Source: Microbacterium thalassium (GTDB lineage: Bacteria > Actinomycetota > Actinomycetes > Actinomycetales > Microbacteriaceae). From it: 64,000 nucleotides of DNA. Shown here in pieces: positions 27,817 to 37,058 of the stretch. Below the pieces are notes generated by a model that was given only the letters and a program-made list of their open reading frames with translations, did not search any database and had not been told where the DNA came from. Where the stretch lies: assembly GCF_014208045.1 (NCBI RefSeq), contig NZ_JACHML010000001.1, forward strand, positions 2,046,001-2,110,000, given 5' to 3'. Made by a program: the position numbers and the translations under genes. The first letter of the stretch is position 1. Each line of letters opens with the position of its first letter.

Positions 27817-28311
27817 ATGAACTCCAGCGCGCGCCGCGCCGCCGCCCTGATGGCCGTCCTGGGAACGCTGTCGCTGGCCGGCTGCTCCTTCGCCGTGACG
27901 ACGGACCCGGTCCGCGACGATGAGACCGGCGAGATCGTCGAGGGCAACGCGAGCGCCGACGTGTTCGCGCTCCAGGTCGGCGACTGCCTGGAGCTGATCG
28001 AGGGCGACGGCGAGCTCACCTCGGTTCCCGTCGTGCCCTGCAGCGACCCGCACGCCGACGAGGTCTACTTCGCGTACTACTACGAGGACGGCGACTACCC
28101 GGGCGAGGACGCGGCCTTCGAGGAGGCGGCGGGTGTCTGCGTCGACGAGTTCGATGCGTTCGTGGGGCTCGCGTACGCGGAGTCCACGCTCGACGTCTAC
28201 CCGATCTACCCCACCGTCGAGTCGTGGGCCGGGGGCGACCGCGAGGCGCTGTGCCTCATCTACGACCCCTCCGGGGATGTGACCGGCTCGCTGGCAGGGG
28301 CCGCCCGATAG
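27817..28311 (+). CDS. Septum-formation-domain lipoprotein
   Basis: A 164-residue exported protein. The signal peptide has the lipobox LAGC (Cys about 24). The mature part contains VGDCLELIEGDGELTSVPVV followed by PCSDPHADEVYF, the pattern of the Septum_form domain found in actinobacterial membrane proteins linked to cell division. Four cysteines probably form two disulfides outside the membrane. The ribosome-binding site GAGGGGAA precedes the ATG. The next gene encodes a VKOR, an enzyme that would supply oxidising power for such disulfides. Confidence 0.82.
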   Translation: MNSSARRAAALMAVLGTLSLAGCSFAVTTDPVRDDETGEIVEGNASADVFALQVGDCLELIEGDGELTSVPVVPCSDPHADEVYFAYYYEDGDYPGEDAAFEEAAGVCVDEFDAFVGLAYAESTLDVYPIYPTVESWAGGDREALCLIYDPSGDVTGSLAGAAR

Positions 28312-28313
28312 AG

Positions 28314-28319
28314 TAGCCT
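28314..28319 (+). promoter_or_regulatory. -10 box of the VKOR gene
   Basis: TAGCCT lies 7 bp before the ATG at 28327, without a ribosome-binding site, matching leaderless initiation as at tyrS. Confidence 0.5.
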
Positions 28320-28326
28320 GTGTGGT

Positions 28327-28938
28327 ATGACCACAGCTGAGCGCTCGCGAGCGAGCGCACTTCGGCCCCCTGTCGCCCTCGCGGTCTTCTGGATCGTCGC
28401 CGCAGCCGCGGCCTGGGTGGTGTCGTTCCTGCTGTACCTCGAGTACATCGGGCAGCTCACCGAGCAGGATCCGCTGATCACCTGCGCGTTCAGCGTCGTG
28501 CTCACGTGCGGGCCGAACCTGCTCTCGCCGGCGGGGAACCTGCTCGGGTTCACCAACTCGATCATCGGCGTGACGCTCTTCCTCGGACCGGTGTTCGCAG
28601 GCGTGAGCGCGCTGGCGGCGCCCGGCGGTCTGCGGCGGTGGTACTGGCGGGTGTACGGGGTGTTCCTGCTCGGAGGATTCGCGCTCGTACACGTGTTCGC
28701 GTGGCGGAGCGTCTTCGAGTTCGGGTCGCTGTGCCCGTGGTGCATGGTGGTGTGGCTCATGACGATCCCGCTGTTCTGGTTCACCGCCGGCTGGATGCTG
28801 CGCGACGGCGTGTTCGGGCCGCCCACGACGTTCGGCGCGGTGCTCTTCACGTGGGCGCCCCTGATCACCGTCGTGGACTACGCGGCGATCGCCATCGCCG
28901 CCCAGGTGCGACTGGACGTCCTCGGCTCGCTGTTCTGA
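28327..28938 (+). CDS. Vitamin K epoxide reductase (VKOR) family protein
   Basis: A 203-residue integral membrane protein with five predicted helices. The active-site CPWC (Cys136, Cys139) lies in FEFGSLCPWCMVVWLM, and the loop cysteines that pass electrons from a periplasmic partner are Cys53 and Cys61 (LITCAFSVVLTCG). Actinobacterial VKORs reoxidise DsbA-like proteins with quinone and so drive disulfide formation outside the membrane. No DsbA partner is fused or adjacent here, unlike in Mycobacterium where VKOR and DsbA cooperate. Confidence 0.92.
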   Translation: MTTAERSRASALRPPVALAVFWIVAAAAAWVVSFLLYLEYIGQLTEQDPLITCAFSVVLTCGPNLLSPAGNLLGFTNSIIGVTLFLGPVFAGVSALAAPGGLRRWYWRVYGVFLLGGFALVHVFAWRSVFEFGSLCPWCMVVWLMTIPLFWFTAGWMLRDGVFGPPTTFGAVLFTWAPLITVVDYAAIAIAAQVRLDVLGSLF

Positions 28939-28996
28939 TTCCCGCCCGGTCCGCGCCGTTTCGCTGTGCCTCCCTGGCGATCGGCCGGCCGGACAC

Positions 28997-29002
28997 TAGA
29001 AT
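28997..29002 (+). promoter_or_regulatory. -10 box before parA
   Basis: TAGAAT, 31 bp before the parA GTG, with a ribosome-binding site AGGAGAG at 29024-29030 between them. This would drive the parA-scpA-scpB-rluB-tyrA-cmk-der series. Confidence 0.5.
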
Positions 29003-29033
29003 CGAGCGAACGCAGGCGAAGTCAGGAGAGTCG

Positions 29034-29918
29034 GTGGCGGGCAGCAAGCGGGGCGCGACGGCGGTGAGCGAAGAAGAGACCCTGATCGGTCCGACCGGTC
29101 GTCCGTACCACGGCTTCCCCACGCCGCCGAAGCTCGACAGCCACGGCCCCGCCCGCATCATCGCGCTGTGCAACCAGAAGGGCGGCGTCGGCAAGACGAC
29201 GACCACGATCAACCTGGCCGCCGCGCTGGCCGACTACGGCCGCAGGGTGCTCGCGGTCGACTTCGACCCGCAGGGTGCGCTGTCGGCGGGTCTGGGCATC
29301 CCGACCCACGAGATCCCCACGGTGTACGACCTGCTGCTGGACGGCAAGCGCGACCCCCACGAGATCGTCGTCTCCACCGCCGTGGAGAACCTCGATCTCA
29401 TCCCGGCGAACATCGACCTCTCCGCCGCCGAGGTCCATCTGGTCAATGAGGTGGCGCGCGAGCAGACGCTCGCGCGCGCGCTGCGCCGGCTCGCCGGCGA
29501 ATACGACGTCATCCTGATCGACTGCCAGCCCTCGCTCGGCCTCCTCACCGTCAACGCCCTGACGGCGAGCCACGGCGTGGTCATCCCGCTCGAGTGCGAG
29601 TACTTCGCCCTGCGCGGGGTCGCCCTGCTCATCGAGACGATCGAGAAGGTCCGCGACCGCCTGAACCCGTCGATCACGCTGGACGGCGTGCTGGCGACGA
29701 TGTACGACCCGCGCACGCTGCACTCGCGCGAAGTGCTCGAGCGCGTCGTGGAGGCGTTCGGCGACGACGTCCTCGAGACCGTCATCGGGCGGACCGTGAA
29801 GTTCCCCGATGCGTCGGTGTCGGGCATGCCCATCACCGAGTTCGCGCCGGAGCACGCGGCCGCCCAGGCCTACCTGCGCCTCGCGCGGGAGCTGGTCGCC
29901 CGTGGCGCCGTCGCCTGA
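29034..29918 (+). CDS. ParA family ATPase of the scpAB cluster
   Basis: A 294-residue deviant-Walker ATPase with ALCNQKGGVGKTTTTINLAA (residues about 44-63, two lysines flanking GGVG), the switch region VDFDPQGALSAGLG and LIDCQPSLGLLTVNAL. It carries a 45-residue N-terminal extension (about GPTGRPYHGFPTPPKLDSHG). No parB is nearby; the gene stands before scpA as Rv1708 does in Mycobacterium, so it is the SMC-cluster ParA paralogue rather than the oriC partition ParA. GTG at 29034 is chosen because of the AGGAG five bases upstream. Confidence 0.92.
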   Translation: MAGSKRGATAVSEEETLIGPTGRPYHGFPTPPKLDSHGPARIIALCNQKGGVGKTTTTINLAAALADYGRRVLAVDFDPQGALSAGLGIPTHEIPTVYDLLLDGKRDPHEIVVSTAVENLDLIPANIDLSAAEVHLVNEVAREQTLARALRRLAGEYDVILIDCQPSLGLLTVNALTASHGVVIPLECEYFALRGVALLIETIEKVRDRLNPSITLDGVLATMYDPRTLHSREVLERVVEAFGDDVLETVIGRTVKFPDASVSGMPITEFAPEHAAAQAYLRLARELVARGAVA

Positions 29919-30780
29919 GCCGGACGCCCCGGACCTCGGTGCGCCCGATGTGGGCTCCATTCCGAGCGAGTCCGGTGGGCCGGTCCTCGGCGACGGCGGG
30001 GACGAAGGATTCCGCGTCTCTCTGGCGAACTTCGACGGGCCGTTCGACCTGCTGCTGAACCTCATCTCCAAGCACGAGATGGACATCACCGAGGTCTCGC
30101 TGTCGAAGGTGACCGACGAGTTCATCGCCTACCTGCGGAGCCTGAGCCCCGAGGAGCTGGACGAGGCGTCGGAGTTCCTCGTCGTGGCCGCGACGCTGCT
30201 GGACATGAAGGTCGCCGGCCTCCTTCCGCAGGGAGAGCTGGTGGATGCCGAGTCCGTCGCGCTTCTCGAGGCGCGCGACCTGCTCTTCGCGCGCCTGCTG
30301 CAGTACCGGGCGTTCAAGGAGGTCTCGGCGTGGTTCTCGCGCTGCCTGATCCGCGAGGAGAACCGTCACGTGCGGCAGGTCCGGCTCGAGCAGAAATACC
30401 GGGACGCCGTCCCCGAGCTGAAGTGGACGCTCAGCGCGGAGGACTTCGCGGCCCTGGCGGTCCTGGCGTTCTCGCCCAAGGAGATCCCGCATGTCGGCCT
30501 GGATCACCTGCACGCGCCGCTGATCAGCATCCGCGAGCAGGCCGCCATCGTCGTCACGCTGCTGCGGGATGCGGGGACGATGTCGTTCCGCGAACTGGTG
30601 TCGGGGGTGGCGCAGTCCGGCGTGGTCGTGGCACGGTTCCTCTCGGTGCTCGAGCTGTACCGCCACTCGGCCATCGGCTTCGAGCAGCTGGAGCCGCTGG
30701 GGGAGCTGACGCTGCGCTGGACCGCCGAACGGTGGTCCGATGAGAACCTCGCGAGCTTGGGAGCCGACTATGACCGATGA
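29902..30780 (+). CDS. scpA: Segregation and condensation protein A
   Basis: Kleisin subunit that bridges the two SMC heads. The 292-residue protein contains FRVSLANFDGPFDLLLNLIS and KHEMDITEVSLSKVTDEFIA, the N-terminal signature of ScpA, and a C-terminal winged helix that would contact SMC. The GTG at 29902 is preceded by GGGAG and overlaps the parA end by 17 bp; the first 30 residues are low-complexity, and GTG 29950 is an alternative. scpB follows with an 11-bp overlap. Confidence 0.93.
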   Translation: MAPSPEPDAPDLGAPDVGSIPSESGGPVLGDGGDEGFRVSLANFDGPFDLLLNLISKHEMDITEVSLSKVTDEFIAYLRSLSPEELDEASEFLVVAATLLDMKVAGLLPQGELVDAESVALLEARDLLFARLLQYRAFKEVSAWFSRCLIREENRHVRQVRLEQKYRDAVPELKWTLSAEDFAALAVLAFSPKEIPHVGLDHLHAPLISIREQAAIVVTLLRDAGTMSFRELVSGVAQSGVVVARFLSVLELYRHSAIGFEQLEPLGELTLRWTAERWSDENLASLGADYDR

Positions 30781-31342
30781 CATCCTCAGCGACGTCGCCC
30801 GGCGGCTCGAGGCGATCCTGCTGGTCGTCGACGAGCCGCAGAGCCTGGTGAGCCTCGCGACGGCCGTGGGCGCGCCGGTCCCGGCCGTGCGTCAGGCGAT
30901 CGAGGGGCTCGTCGCCGACTACGACGGACTGGCCGGCGGCCCCCGCCGGGGCTTCGAGCTGCGCGAGGTCGGCGGAGGCTGGCGGCTCTACGTCCGCGAG
31001 GAGCTCGACGGCGTCGTGAAGGACTTCGTCGGGGCGCAGGCGCCGTCCCGCCTGTCGCAGGCGGCGCTGGAGACCCTCGCGGTCATCGCGTACAAGCAGC
31101 CCGTCACGCGCGGCCAGGTCGCCGCGATCCGCGCCGTCAACGTCGATTCGGTCGTACGCACCCTGATGTCGCGCGGGCTCATCGAGGAGAGGTTCGCCGA
31201 CCCCGAGACCGGTGCGATCCACTACGGCACCTCCGACGCCCTGCTGGTGCACCTGGGCATCAACTCCCTCGACGAGCTGCCCCACATCTCGCCGCTGCTC
31301 GACGACGGCGCCCGCGGATTCGACGAGGAGGTCGCGCGATGA
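30770..31342 (+). CDS. scpB: Segregation and condensation protein B
   Basis: Dimeric winged-helix partner of ScpA. The 190-residue protein has ILSDVARRLEAILLVVDEPQ at the N-terminus and the family core ALETLAVIAYKQPVTRGQVA and IRAVNVDSVVRTLMSRGLIE. The ATG at 30770 gives the usual length and lies inside the end of scpA. rluB follows with a 4-bp overlap. Confidence 0.95.
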   Translation: MTDDILSDVARRLEAILLVVDEPQSLVSLATAVGAPVPAVRQAIEGLVADYDGLAGGPRRGFELREVGGGWRLYVREELDGVVKDFVGAQAPSRLSQAALETLAVIAYKQPVTRGQVAAIRAVNVDSVVRTLMSRGLIEERFADPETGAIHYGTSDALLVHLGINSLDELPHISPLLDDGARGFDEEVAR

Positions 31343-32145
31343 GCGAGACCGGCGTGCGCCTGCAGAAGGTGCTCGCGAACGCCGGCGTGGCCTCGCGCCG
31401 CGTCGCGGAGCAGCTGATCGTCGAAGGTCGCGTGCGCGTGGACGGACAGGTCGTCACCGAGCTCGGAACCCGCGTCGATCCCGAGACGGCCGTGATCGAC
31501 GTGGACGGCACCGCCGTCCAGCTCGACCAGACGAAGCGCTACATCATGCTCAACAAGCCCACCGGCGTCGTCAGCTCCATGAAGGACGACCGCGGTCGTC
31601 CCGATCTGCGGCGGTTCACGAAGGAGTGGACGGAGCGGCTCTACAACGTCGGCCGCCTCGATGCCGAGACCAGCGGGCTGCTCGTCCTCACCAACGACGG
31701 TGAGCTGGCGCACATCCTCGCCCACCCCTCGTTCGGCGTGACGAAGGTGTACATCGCCAAGGTCGAGGGCCGCGTGACCCCGCAGACGATCGCACGCCTG
31801 ACGAAGGGCGTGGAGCTCGAGGACGGCCCGATCGCCGCCGACAAGGCGCGCCTGCTGACCGCTTCCGCCGAAGGCGGCGGCTCGCTCGTCGAGCTGACCC
31901 TGCATTCCGGCCGCAACCGCATCGTGCGGCGCATGATGGCGGCCGTCGGCCACCCGGTCGTCGAGCTCGTGCGCCGGCAGTTCGGTCCCCTCCACCTGGG
32001 AACTCTTCCAGCCGGGCGCACTCGCGAGTTGACTAAAGTGGAGCGGGGTGCGCTGCTGACATTGGCGCGCCAGGCGACGAGCGACGTCCCGCCGAACGCG
32101 GCGGAGGACGACCCACGGTCGCGACCTGATCAGGAGACCACGTGA
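31339..32145 (+). CDS. rluB: 23S rRNA pseudouridine synthase RluB type
   Basis: A 268-residue enzyme of the RsuA/RluB family. An S4 domain (VRLQKVLANAGVASRRVAEQ) is followed by the catalytic domain with the aspartate in VGRLDAETSGLLVLTNDGEL, and GRNRIVRRMMAAVGHPV. RluB makes the pseudouridine at 23S position 2605. It shares ATGA overlaps with scpB and the prephenate dehydrogenase gene. Confidence 0.93.
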   Translation: MSETGVRLQKVLANAGVASRRVAEQLIVEGRVRVDGQVVTELGTRVDPETAVIDVDGTAVQLDQTKRYIMLNKPTGVVSSMKDDRGRPDLRRFTKEWTERLYNVGRLDAETSGLLVLTNDGELAHILAHPSFGVTKVYIAKVEGRVTPQTIARLTKGVELEDGPIAADKARLLTASAEGGGSLVELTLHSGRNRIVRRMMAAVGHPVVELVRRQFGPLHLGTLPAGRTRELTKVERGALLTLARQATSDVPPNAAEDDPRSRPDQETT

Positions 32146-33260
32146 CCGACACTTCGGCAGCACACGCGCGCGCCGCCGCGCGCGTGCACGGCACCGTGCG
32201 CATCGTCGGCGCGGGCCTGCTCGGATCGAGCATCGGCCACGCGCTGTCGGGTCTCGGCGTCGACGTCGCGCTGGCCGATTCGTCGCCCGCGCAGCTTCGG
32301 CTCGCCGTCGACTACGGTGCGGGGCGCGTCGCGCGCGAGGACGACAGCCCGTCGCTCGTGGTCGTGGCGGTTCCGCCCGATGTCACCGCCGACGTGATCG
32401 AGCGCGAGCTCGCCGCCCACCCGGACGCCGTCGTCACCGACGTCGCGAGCGTCAAGCTCGAGCCCCTGCGCACGCTGCGCGAGCGCGGTGTCGACATCGC
32501 CCGCTACATCGGCTCCCATCCCCTCGCGGGTCGCGAGCGGGGCGGGGCGATCGCCGCACGGGCAGACATCTTCGTCGGCCGTCCCTGGGTCGTGTGCCGC
32601 GACGGCGAGACGTCGGCGGCGGACCTCGCCCTGGTCGAGGGTCTCGCCCTCGACCTCGGCGCCATGCCGCTGGAGATGACGCCCGAGGACCACGACCGCT
32701 CGGTCGCCCTGATCTCCCATGTCCCGCAGCTGGTGGCGAGCCTGCTGGCCGGCCGGTTCGTGGACGCCCCCGACGGATCCCTGCGGCTCGCCGGGCAGGG
32801 CGTGCGCGACACGACGCGCATCGCGGCATCCGCCCCCGAACTGTGGGTGCAGATCCTCGGCGCCAACGCCGCCCCGGTCGTCGACGTGCTCGATGCACTC
32901 GCCGGCGATCTGTCGGACGTCGCCGACGCGCTGCGCGAGCCCGACGCGCCCGGTGCGCGGCGCGCGGTCGCCGACACGATCCGCCGCGGCAACCAGGGCG
33001 TGGAGCGGCTTCCCGGCAAGCACGGGCAGAACAGACGTTTCGAGCCGGTCGTCGTCATGGTCGACGACCGTCCCGGTCAGCTGGGGCGCCTGTTCGGCGA
33101 CCTCGGCGCACTCGACGTCAACGTCGAGGATTTCCGCATGGAGCACTCGCCCGGAGCGCTGTTCGGCCTCGCCGAGATCAGCGTGGTCCCGGGTGCGGTG
33201 CAGCGTGCGATCGACGGGCTCACCGCCCGCGGATGGAAGATTGCGAGTACCAATGACTGA
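32142..33260 (+). CDS. tyrA: Prephenate dehydrogenase with ACT domain
   Basis: Tyrosine-pathway dehydrogenase of 372 residues. The NAD(P) site is [20 protein letters not shown] at about residues 18-37, the catalytic histidine region is [13 protein letters not shown], and a C-terminal ACT domain ([20 protein letters not shown]) suggests allosteric control by tyrosine or a related amino acid. It replaces nothing in the cmk cluster but is commonly inserted between rluB and cmk in Microbacteriaceae. GTG start overlaps rluB. Confidence 0.93.
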   Translation: MTDTSAAHARAAARVHGTVRIVGAGLLGSSIGHALSGLGVDVALADSSPAQLRLAVDYGAGRVAREDDSPSLVVVAVPPDVTADVIERELAAHPDAVVTDVASVKLEPLRTLRERGVDIARYIGSHPLAGRERGGAIAARADIFVGRPWVVCRDGETSAADLALVEGLALDLGAMPLEMTPEDHDRSVALISHVPQLVASLLAGRFVDAPDGSLRLAGQGVRDTTRIAASAPELWVQILGANAAPVVDVLDALAGDLSDVADALREPDAPGARRAVADTIRRGNQGVERLPGKHGQNRRFEPVVVMVDDRPGQLGRLFGDLGALDVNVEDFRMEHSPGALFGLAEISVVPGAVQRAIDGLTARGWKIASTND

Positions 33261-33954
33261 CAGCGTTCCGATGATCGTCGCGATCGACGGGCCCGCCGGC
33301 AGCGGCAAGTCGAGCGTGTCGAGGGAGGTGGCCCGCCGCCTGGGCTTCGGCTACCTCGACACCGGCGCCGCCTACCGCGCCTTCGCGTGGCACGCCCTCG
33401 AGCACGGCGTGGACACGTCCGACGCGATGAGCGTCCTCGAGGTGACGGGCGACTTCGAGTTCGGCATCGCGCTCGACCCCGACGCGTACCGCGTCGAGGT
33501 GGGCGACACCGACGTGACCGAGGCGATCCGCGAGCCGCGCGTGAGCGACGCCGTCAGCGGCGTGGCGCGCGTGCCCGCCGTGCGCGAGTCCGCCAACGGT
33601 CTGTTCCGCTCGCTCGTGGCGGCATCCGGCCGCGAGGGAGTCGTCGTCGAGGGACGCGACATCACCACGGTCGTCGCCCCGGACGCGCCCGTGCGCATCC
33701 TGCTCACCGCGTCGCCCGAGGTCCGCGCCGCGCGCCGCAGCGCCGAGCTGACCAACCACGACGCCGTCCAGGTCGCGAACGCCATGGCGCAGCGCGACGC
33801 GGCGGACTCCAAGGTCGTGGACTTCCTCACCGCCGCCCCCGGCGTCACGGTGGTGGATTCGACCGAGCTCGACTTCGAGCAGACCGTGACCGCGGTGCTC
33901 GACGTCGTGGCCTCCGCACTCGCGCCGACGACGGGAGCCGCCGATGGCCGCTGA
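33253..33954 (+). CDS. cmk: Cytidylate kinase
   Basis: Phosphorylates CMP and dCMP. The 233-residue protein has the P-loop [20 protein letters not shown] at about residues 9-28, the CMP-site stretch [13 protein letters not shown] and [20 protein letters not shown]. The ATG at 33253 overlaps the end of tyrA by 8 bp; der begins 11 bp before its end. Confidence 0.96.
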   Translation: MTDSVPMIVAIDGPAGSGKSSVSREVARRLGFGYLDTGAAYRAFAWHALEHGVDTSDAMSVLEVTGDFEFGIALDPDAYRVEVGDTDVTEAIREPRVSDAVSGVARVPAVRESANGLFRSLVAASGREGVVVEGRDITTVVAPDAPVRILLTASPEVRAARRSAELTNHDAVQVANAMAQRDAADSKVVDFLTAAPGVTVVDSTELDFEQTVTAVLDVVASALAPTTGAADGR

Positions 33955-35476
33955 CGACACCGAATTCGACGACTACGAGGGCGAGGATCACCTCGCCGAG
34001 ACCCTCGCCGGCCTCGATGACGCGCTCATCGAGCAACGCGCGGCGTCGCTGCGTGCGGGCCTCGACGACTACGAGCTCGACGACGAGGATGCCGCGATCC
34101 TCGCGGGCATCACCGCGGGTGACGAGGGCGTGGAGCTGCATCCGGCCCTGCCCGTCGTCGCGATCGTCGGGCGACCCAACGTCGGCAAGTCCGCGCTCGT
34201 GAACCGCATCCTCGGCCGCCGCGAGGCGGTCGTCGAGGACACGCCGGGCGTGACCCGCGACCGCGTGTCGTACAAGGCCGAGTGGCTGGACCGGCGGTTC
34301 ACGCTGGTCGACACCGGCGGGTGGGAGCCCGACGCGAAGGGGATCGACCGGTCGGTGGCCGCGCAGGCCGAGATCGCGATCGACCTGTCGGACGTCGTCC
34401 TGTTCGTCGTGGATGCCATGGTGGGCGCGACCAGCACCGACGAGCACGTCGTGAAGCTGCTGCGCCGCAGCGGCAAGCCGGTGTTCCTCGTCGCCAACAA
34501 GATCGACGACTCCCGCCAGGAGCCCGAGGCCGCGGCGCTGTGGAACCTGGGCCTGGGGGAGCCGCAGCCGGTCTCGGCCATCCACGGCCGCGGCGTCGCC
34601 GACCTCCTCGACGAGGTCATGAAGGTGCTGCCCGACGTCTCGGCGGTGGCCAAGGCCGAGGTCGGCGGGCCGCGCCGCGTCGCGATCCTCGGCCGGCCGA
34701 ACGTCGGCAAGTCGTCGCTGCTGAACAAGGCGGCCGGCGAAGAGCGGGTCGTCGTCAACGACCTCGCCGGCACCACCCGGGACCCGGTGGACGAGATCGT
34801 GGAGCTCGGCGGCAAGATGTGGCGGTTCGTCGACACCGCCGGCATCCGTCGTCGCGTGCACCTGCAGCAGGGCGCCGACTTCTACGCGTCGCTGCGCACG
34901 TCCGCCGCGCTCGAGAAGGCCGAGGTTGCCGTCGTCGTGCTCGACGTGTCGCAGCCGATCAGCGTCCAGGACCTCAACATCATCGACCTCGTGCTCGAGT
35001 CTGGCCGCGCGCTCGTGCTCGCGTTCAACAAGTGGGACCGCCTGAACGACGACGACATGGAGAACATGGACCGTCGCCGCTACCTCGAGCGCGAGATCGA
35101 GCAGGACCTCGCGCACGTCGCCTGGGCGCCCCGCGTGAACATCTCGGCGCGCACCGGGCGCCACCTCGACAAGCTCGTGCCGGCGCTCGAGACGGCGCTG
35201 GCCTCGTGGGATCAGCGCATCCCGACCGGCAAGTTCAACGCGTTCCTGTCGGAGCTCGTCGCCGAGCACCCGCATCCGCTCCGCGGCGGCAAGCAGCCGC
35301 GCATCCTGTTCGGCACGCAGGCGAGCACGCGCCCGCCGACCTTCGTGCTGTTCACGACCGGGTTCCTCGACCCCGGCTACCGCCGCTTCGTGCAACGCCG
35401 CCTGCGCGAGCTGTACGGCTTCGAGGGCACGCCGATCGTGACGAACATGCGCGTGCGCGAGCGCCGCAAGCGCTGA
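33944..35476 (+). CDS. der: Ribosome-assembly GTPase Der (EngA)
   Basis: A 510-residue double-Era-type GTPase acting in 50S assembly. Two G domains are visible: G1 motifs GRPNVGKS at about residues 76-83 and 250-257, with [11 protein letters not shown] and [10 protein letters not shown] as the switch II regions and NKID/NKWD as G4. A C-terminal KH-like domain ends at VRERRKR. An acidic 70-residue N-terminal extension ([17 protein letters not shown]) is typical of actinobacterial Der. Last gene of the conserved cluster. Confidence 0.97.
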   Translation: MAADDTEFDDYEGEDHLAETLAGLDDALIEQRAASLRAGLDDYELDDEDAAILAGITAGDEGVELHPALPVVAIVGRPNVGKSALVNRILGRREAVVEDTPGVTRDRVSYKAEWLDRRFTLVDTGGWEPDAKGIDRSVAAQAEIAIDLSDVVLFVVDAMVGATSTDEHVVKLLRRSGKPVFLVANKIDDSRQEPEAAALWNLGLGEPQPVSAIHGRGVADLLDEVMKVLPDVSAVAKAEVGGPRRVAILGRPNVGKSSLLNKAAGEERVVVNDLAGTTRDPVDEIVELGGKMWRFVDTAGIRRRVHLQQGADFYASLRTSAALEKAEVAVVVLDVSQPISVQDLNIIDLVLESGRALVLAFNKWDRLNDDDMENMDRRRYLEREIEQDLAHVAWAPRVNISARTGRHLDKLVPALETALASWDQRIPTGKFNAFLSELVAEHPHPLRGGKQPRILFGTQASTRPPTFVLFTTGFLDPGYRRFVQRRLRELYGFEGTPIVTNMRVRERRKR

Positions 35477-35525
35477 CCCCTCCCACCCCCCAGTTCCCTC
35501 CCTCTTCGCAGATCTGACGTGACGG

Positions 35526-35566
35526 CGCGATAGCACCCGTTCGGGCCCGGATCGGGTGCTATCGCG
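35526..35566. terminator. Hairpin between der and the convergent GNAT gene
   Basis: A perfect 14-bp stem, CGCGATAGCACCCG (35526-35539) and CGGGTGCTATCGCG (35553-35566), with a 13-nt loop that is itself near-palindromic. It serves transcription from both sides. No T-tract. Confidence 0.75.
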
Positions 35567-35626
35567 CGGTGACCGCTGGGGAGTGCCCGGAGTGGGCCGA
35601 GGCGGATGCTGTATGCGGTGACGTCG

Positions 35627-36046
35627 TCAGCGCAGGTGAGGAGCGGCGCGGCGCACCATCGCGGTGGCGTCCGGCGCGGTGAATCCGAACTCGGCGTACA
35701 GGTCGTGGGCGTCGCCGGTGAACAGGGTCCAGCGGAAGTCGCGGCCGGGACCCTCGTCGATCATGCGCGCGACGATGCGACGGCCCAGGCCCCGCCCGCG
35801 GTGGCCGGCGGCCACGAACACGTCGGCGAGGTACGCGAACGCGACGCCGTCCGAGATCGCCCGGGCGAAGCCGACGAGCTCGCCGGTGTCGCCGCGATAG
35901 GCGCCCACCACGCGCCATGCGCTGTCGAGCTGGGCCTCGAGATCGGCCCGGCTGCGCCAGCGCGCCCAGTACGCCTCGGTGGACAGGAACGCCCACACCG
36001 CGTCGCGCTGCACGCGATCGGGCGAGTCGTCGAGCTCGTACTCCAT
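35627..36046 (-). CDS. GNAT family N-acetyltransferase
   Basis: A 139-residue acetyltransferase. The acetyl-CoA pyrophosphate loop is RGRGLGRRIVARM (Q/RxxGxG/A motif), preceded by AFAYLADVFVAAGHRG and followed by the usual LYAEFGF near the C-terminus. The target is unknown. The ATG at 36046 gives a complete single GNAT domain; the open frame further upstream runs through the 19-bp repeats and is not counted. Confidence 0.85.
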   Translation of the reverse strand: MEYELDDSPDRVQRDAVWAFLSTEAYWARWRSRADLEAQLDSAWRVVGAYRGDTGELVGFARAISDGVAFAYLADVFVAAGHRGRGLGRRIVARMIDEGPGRDFRWTLFTGDAHDLYAEFGFTAPDATAMVRRAAPHLR

Positions 36047-36160
36047 GCGCCGATTCTGCCCGGACTGGCGCGCGGCGCACGCCCCGCGGTCCGGTCCGCT
36101 CCACACCGTGTGGCCCCCGCGACACGGCCGACGCCCTGCCCGCGCCCGTCGACCGCTTCG

Positions 36161-36217
36161 CGAGACCCACGTCTTTCGCCGAGACCCACGTCTTTCGCCG
36201 AGACCCACGTCTTTCGC
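36161..36217. repeat. Three tandem 19-bp intergenic repeats
   Basis: CGAGACCCACGTCTTTCGC occurs three times without change (36161-36179, 36180-36198, 36199-36217) and continues into decayed fragments (CGAGACCGCG, CTCGCCGAGAACCC, AGTCTCGCGGCGAG) up to about 36296. The block fills the gap between the GNAT and nrdG genes, which both run leftward. Not palindromic enough for an operator; possibly a genome-wide intergenic repeat family. Confidence 0.9.
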
Positions 36218-36296
36218 CGAGACCGCGCTCCCCGCGGAAGCGTCTCGCCGAGAACCCCGGGGCTCGCCGACAATCCAGAGTCTCGCGGCGAGCGGT

Positions 36297-37058
36297 TCAG
36301 CGCACGGTGAGGTGCGCGAAGCGGTCGGACGGGAGACCGTCCAGGGCGAGGCGTGCACCGGCGTCGGGCGCCTCGACGCGGGGCAGCGGGGCGCGCGCGC
36401 CGGTGCTGCGGGCGCGCTGGACGGCCCACGATGACACGCCGCGGCCGGCGAGGTCGTCGCCCAGGCGGCACAGCTCCTCGTCATCGGTCGCCGCGGGGTG
36501 GGCGGTCGTGCGGACCTCGTAGTCGAGCGGATGCCGCGTCCCGCGCCGCAGGTCGGCGCTCGCGAGCACGAGCTCGAGCGAACGCCACGCGAGCTCACCG
36601 CTGCGCGCGCGCCCGGTCACGGTCGCGTACTCGTCTGCCGTCGCCTTGATGTCGAGACCCACCCAGTCCACGAACGGCAGGATGCGAGCCAGCAGCAGGG
36701 GGAAGGCGCCGGCGGTGTGCAGACCCACGGCGAAGCCGCGGCGCCGCAGCTCCTGGATGGCCGGCAGCGTCGCGCGCTGCATCGTCGGCTCGCCGCCCGA
36801 GAGCACGACGCCGTCGATCAGGCCGCGACGCGACTCCAGGTCGGCGACGGCGTCGTCCCACGACACGCTTCCGCGGGCGCGGGGATCGATCAGGGCGGGG
36901 TTGTGGCAGTAGAAGCAGTCCCACGGACACCCCTGCAGGAACAGGGTTGCCGCGAGCCGGTCGGGCCAGTCCACCGTGGAGAAGAGGGTGATCCCCGCGA
37001 TGCGCAGGTCCTCGGGGCGCGCCGGGCGGCGGCCCGCGGCATCCGACCGCTCAGACAT
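36297..37058 (-). CDS. nrdG: Anaerobic ribonucleotide reductase activating protein
   Basis: Radical-SAM enzyme that installs the glycyl radical in NrdD. The 253-residue protein carries the iron-sulfur motif CPWDCFYC (Cys44, Cys48, Cys51) in LFLQGCPWDCFYCHN, and SGGEPTMQRA. It belongs to the longer activase form (about 230-250 residues, as in the NrdG2 group). The ATG at 37058 overlaps the nrdD stop by 8 bp; an upstream ATG at 37076 is possible. Sensitive to oxygen by nature. Confidence 0.93.
   Translation of the reverse strand: MSERSDAAGRRPARPEDLRIAGITLFSTVDWPDRLAATLFLQGCPWDCFYCHNPALIDPRARGSVSWDDAVADLESRRGLIDGVVLSGGEPTMQRATLPAIQELRRRGFAVGLHTAGAFPLLLARILPFVDWVGLDIKATADEYATVTGRARSGELAWRSLELVLASADLRRGTRHPLDYEVRTTAHPAATDDEELCRLGDDLAGRGVSSWAVQRARSTGARAPLPRVEAPDAGARLALDGLPSDRFAHLTVR

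Noticed and set aside
29034..29918. ParA as a plasmid partition protein
   Set aside because: No parB or centromere-like repeats are near, and its place before scpA matches the chromosomal paralogue in other actinobacteria.
36161..36217. 19-bp repeats as a CRISPR array
   Set aside because: Units are directly adjacent with no spacers, and no cas genes are nearby.
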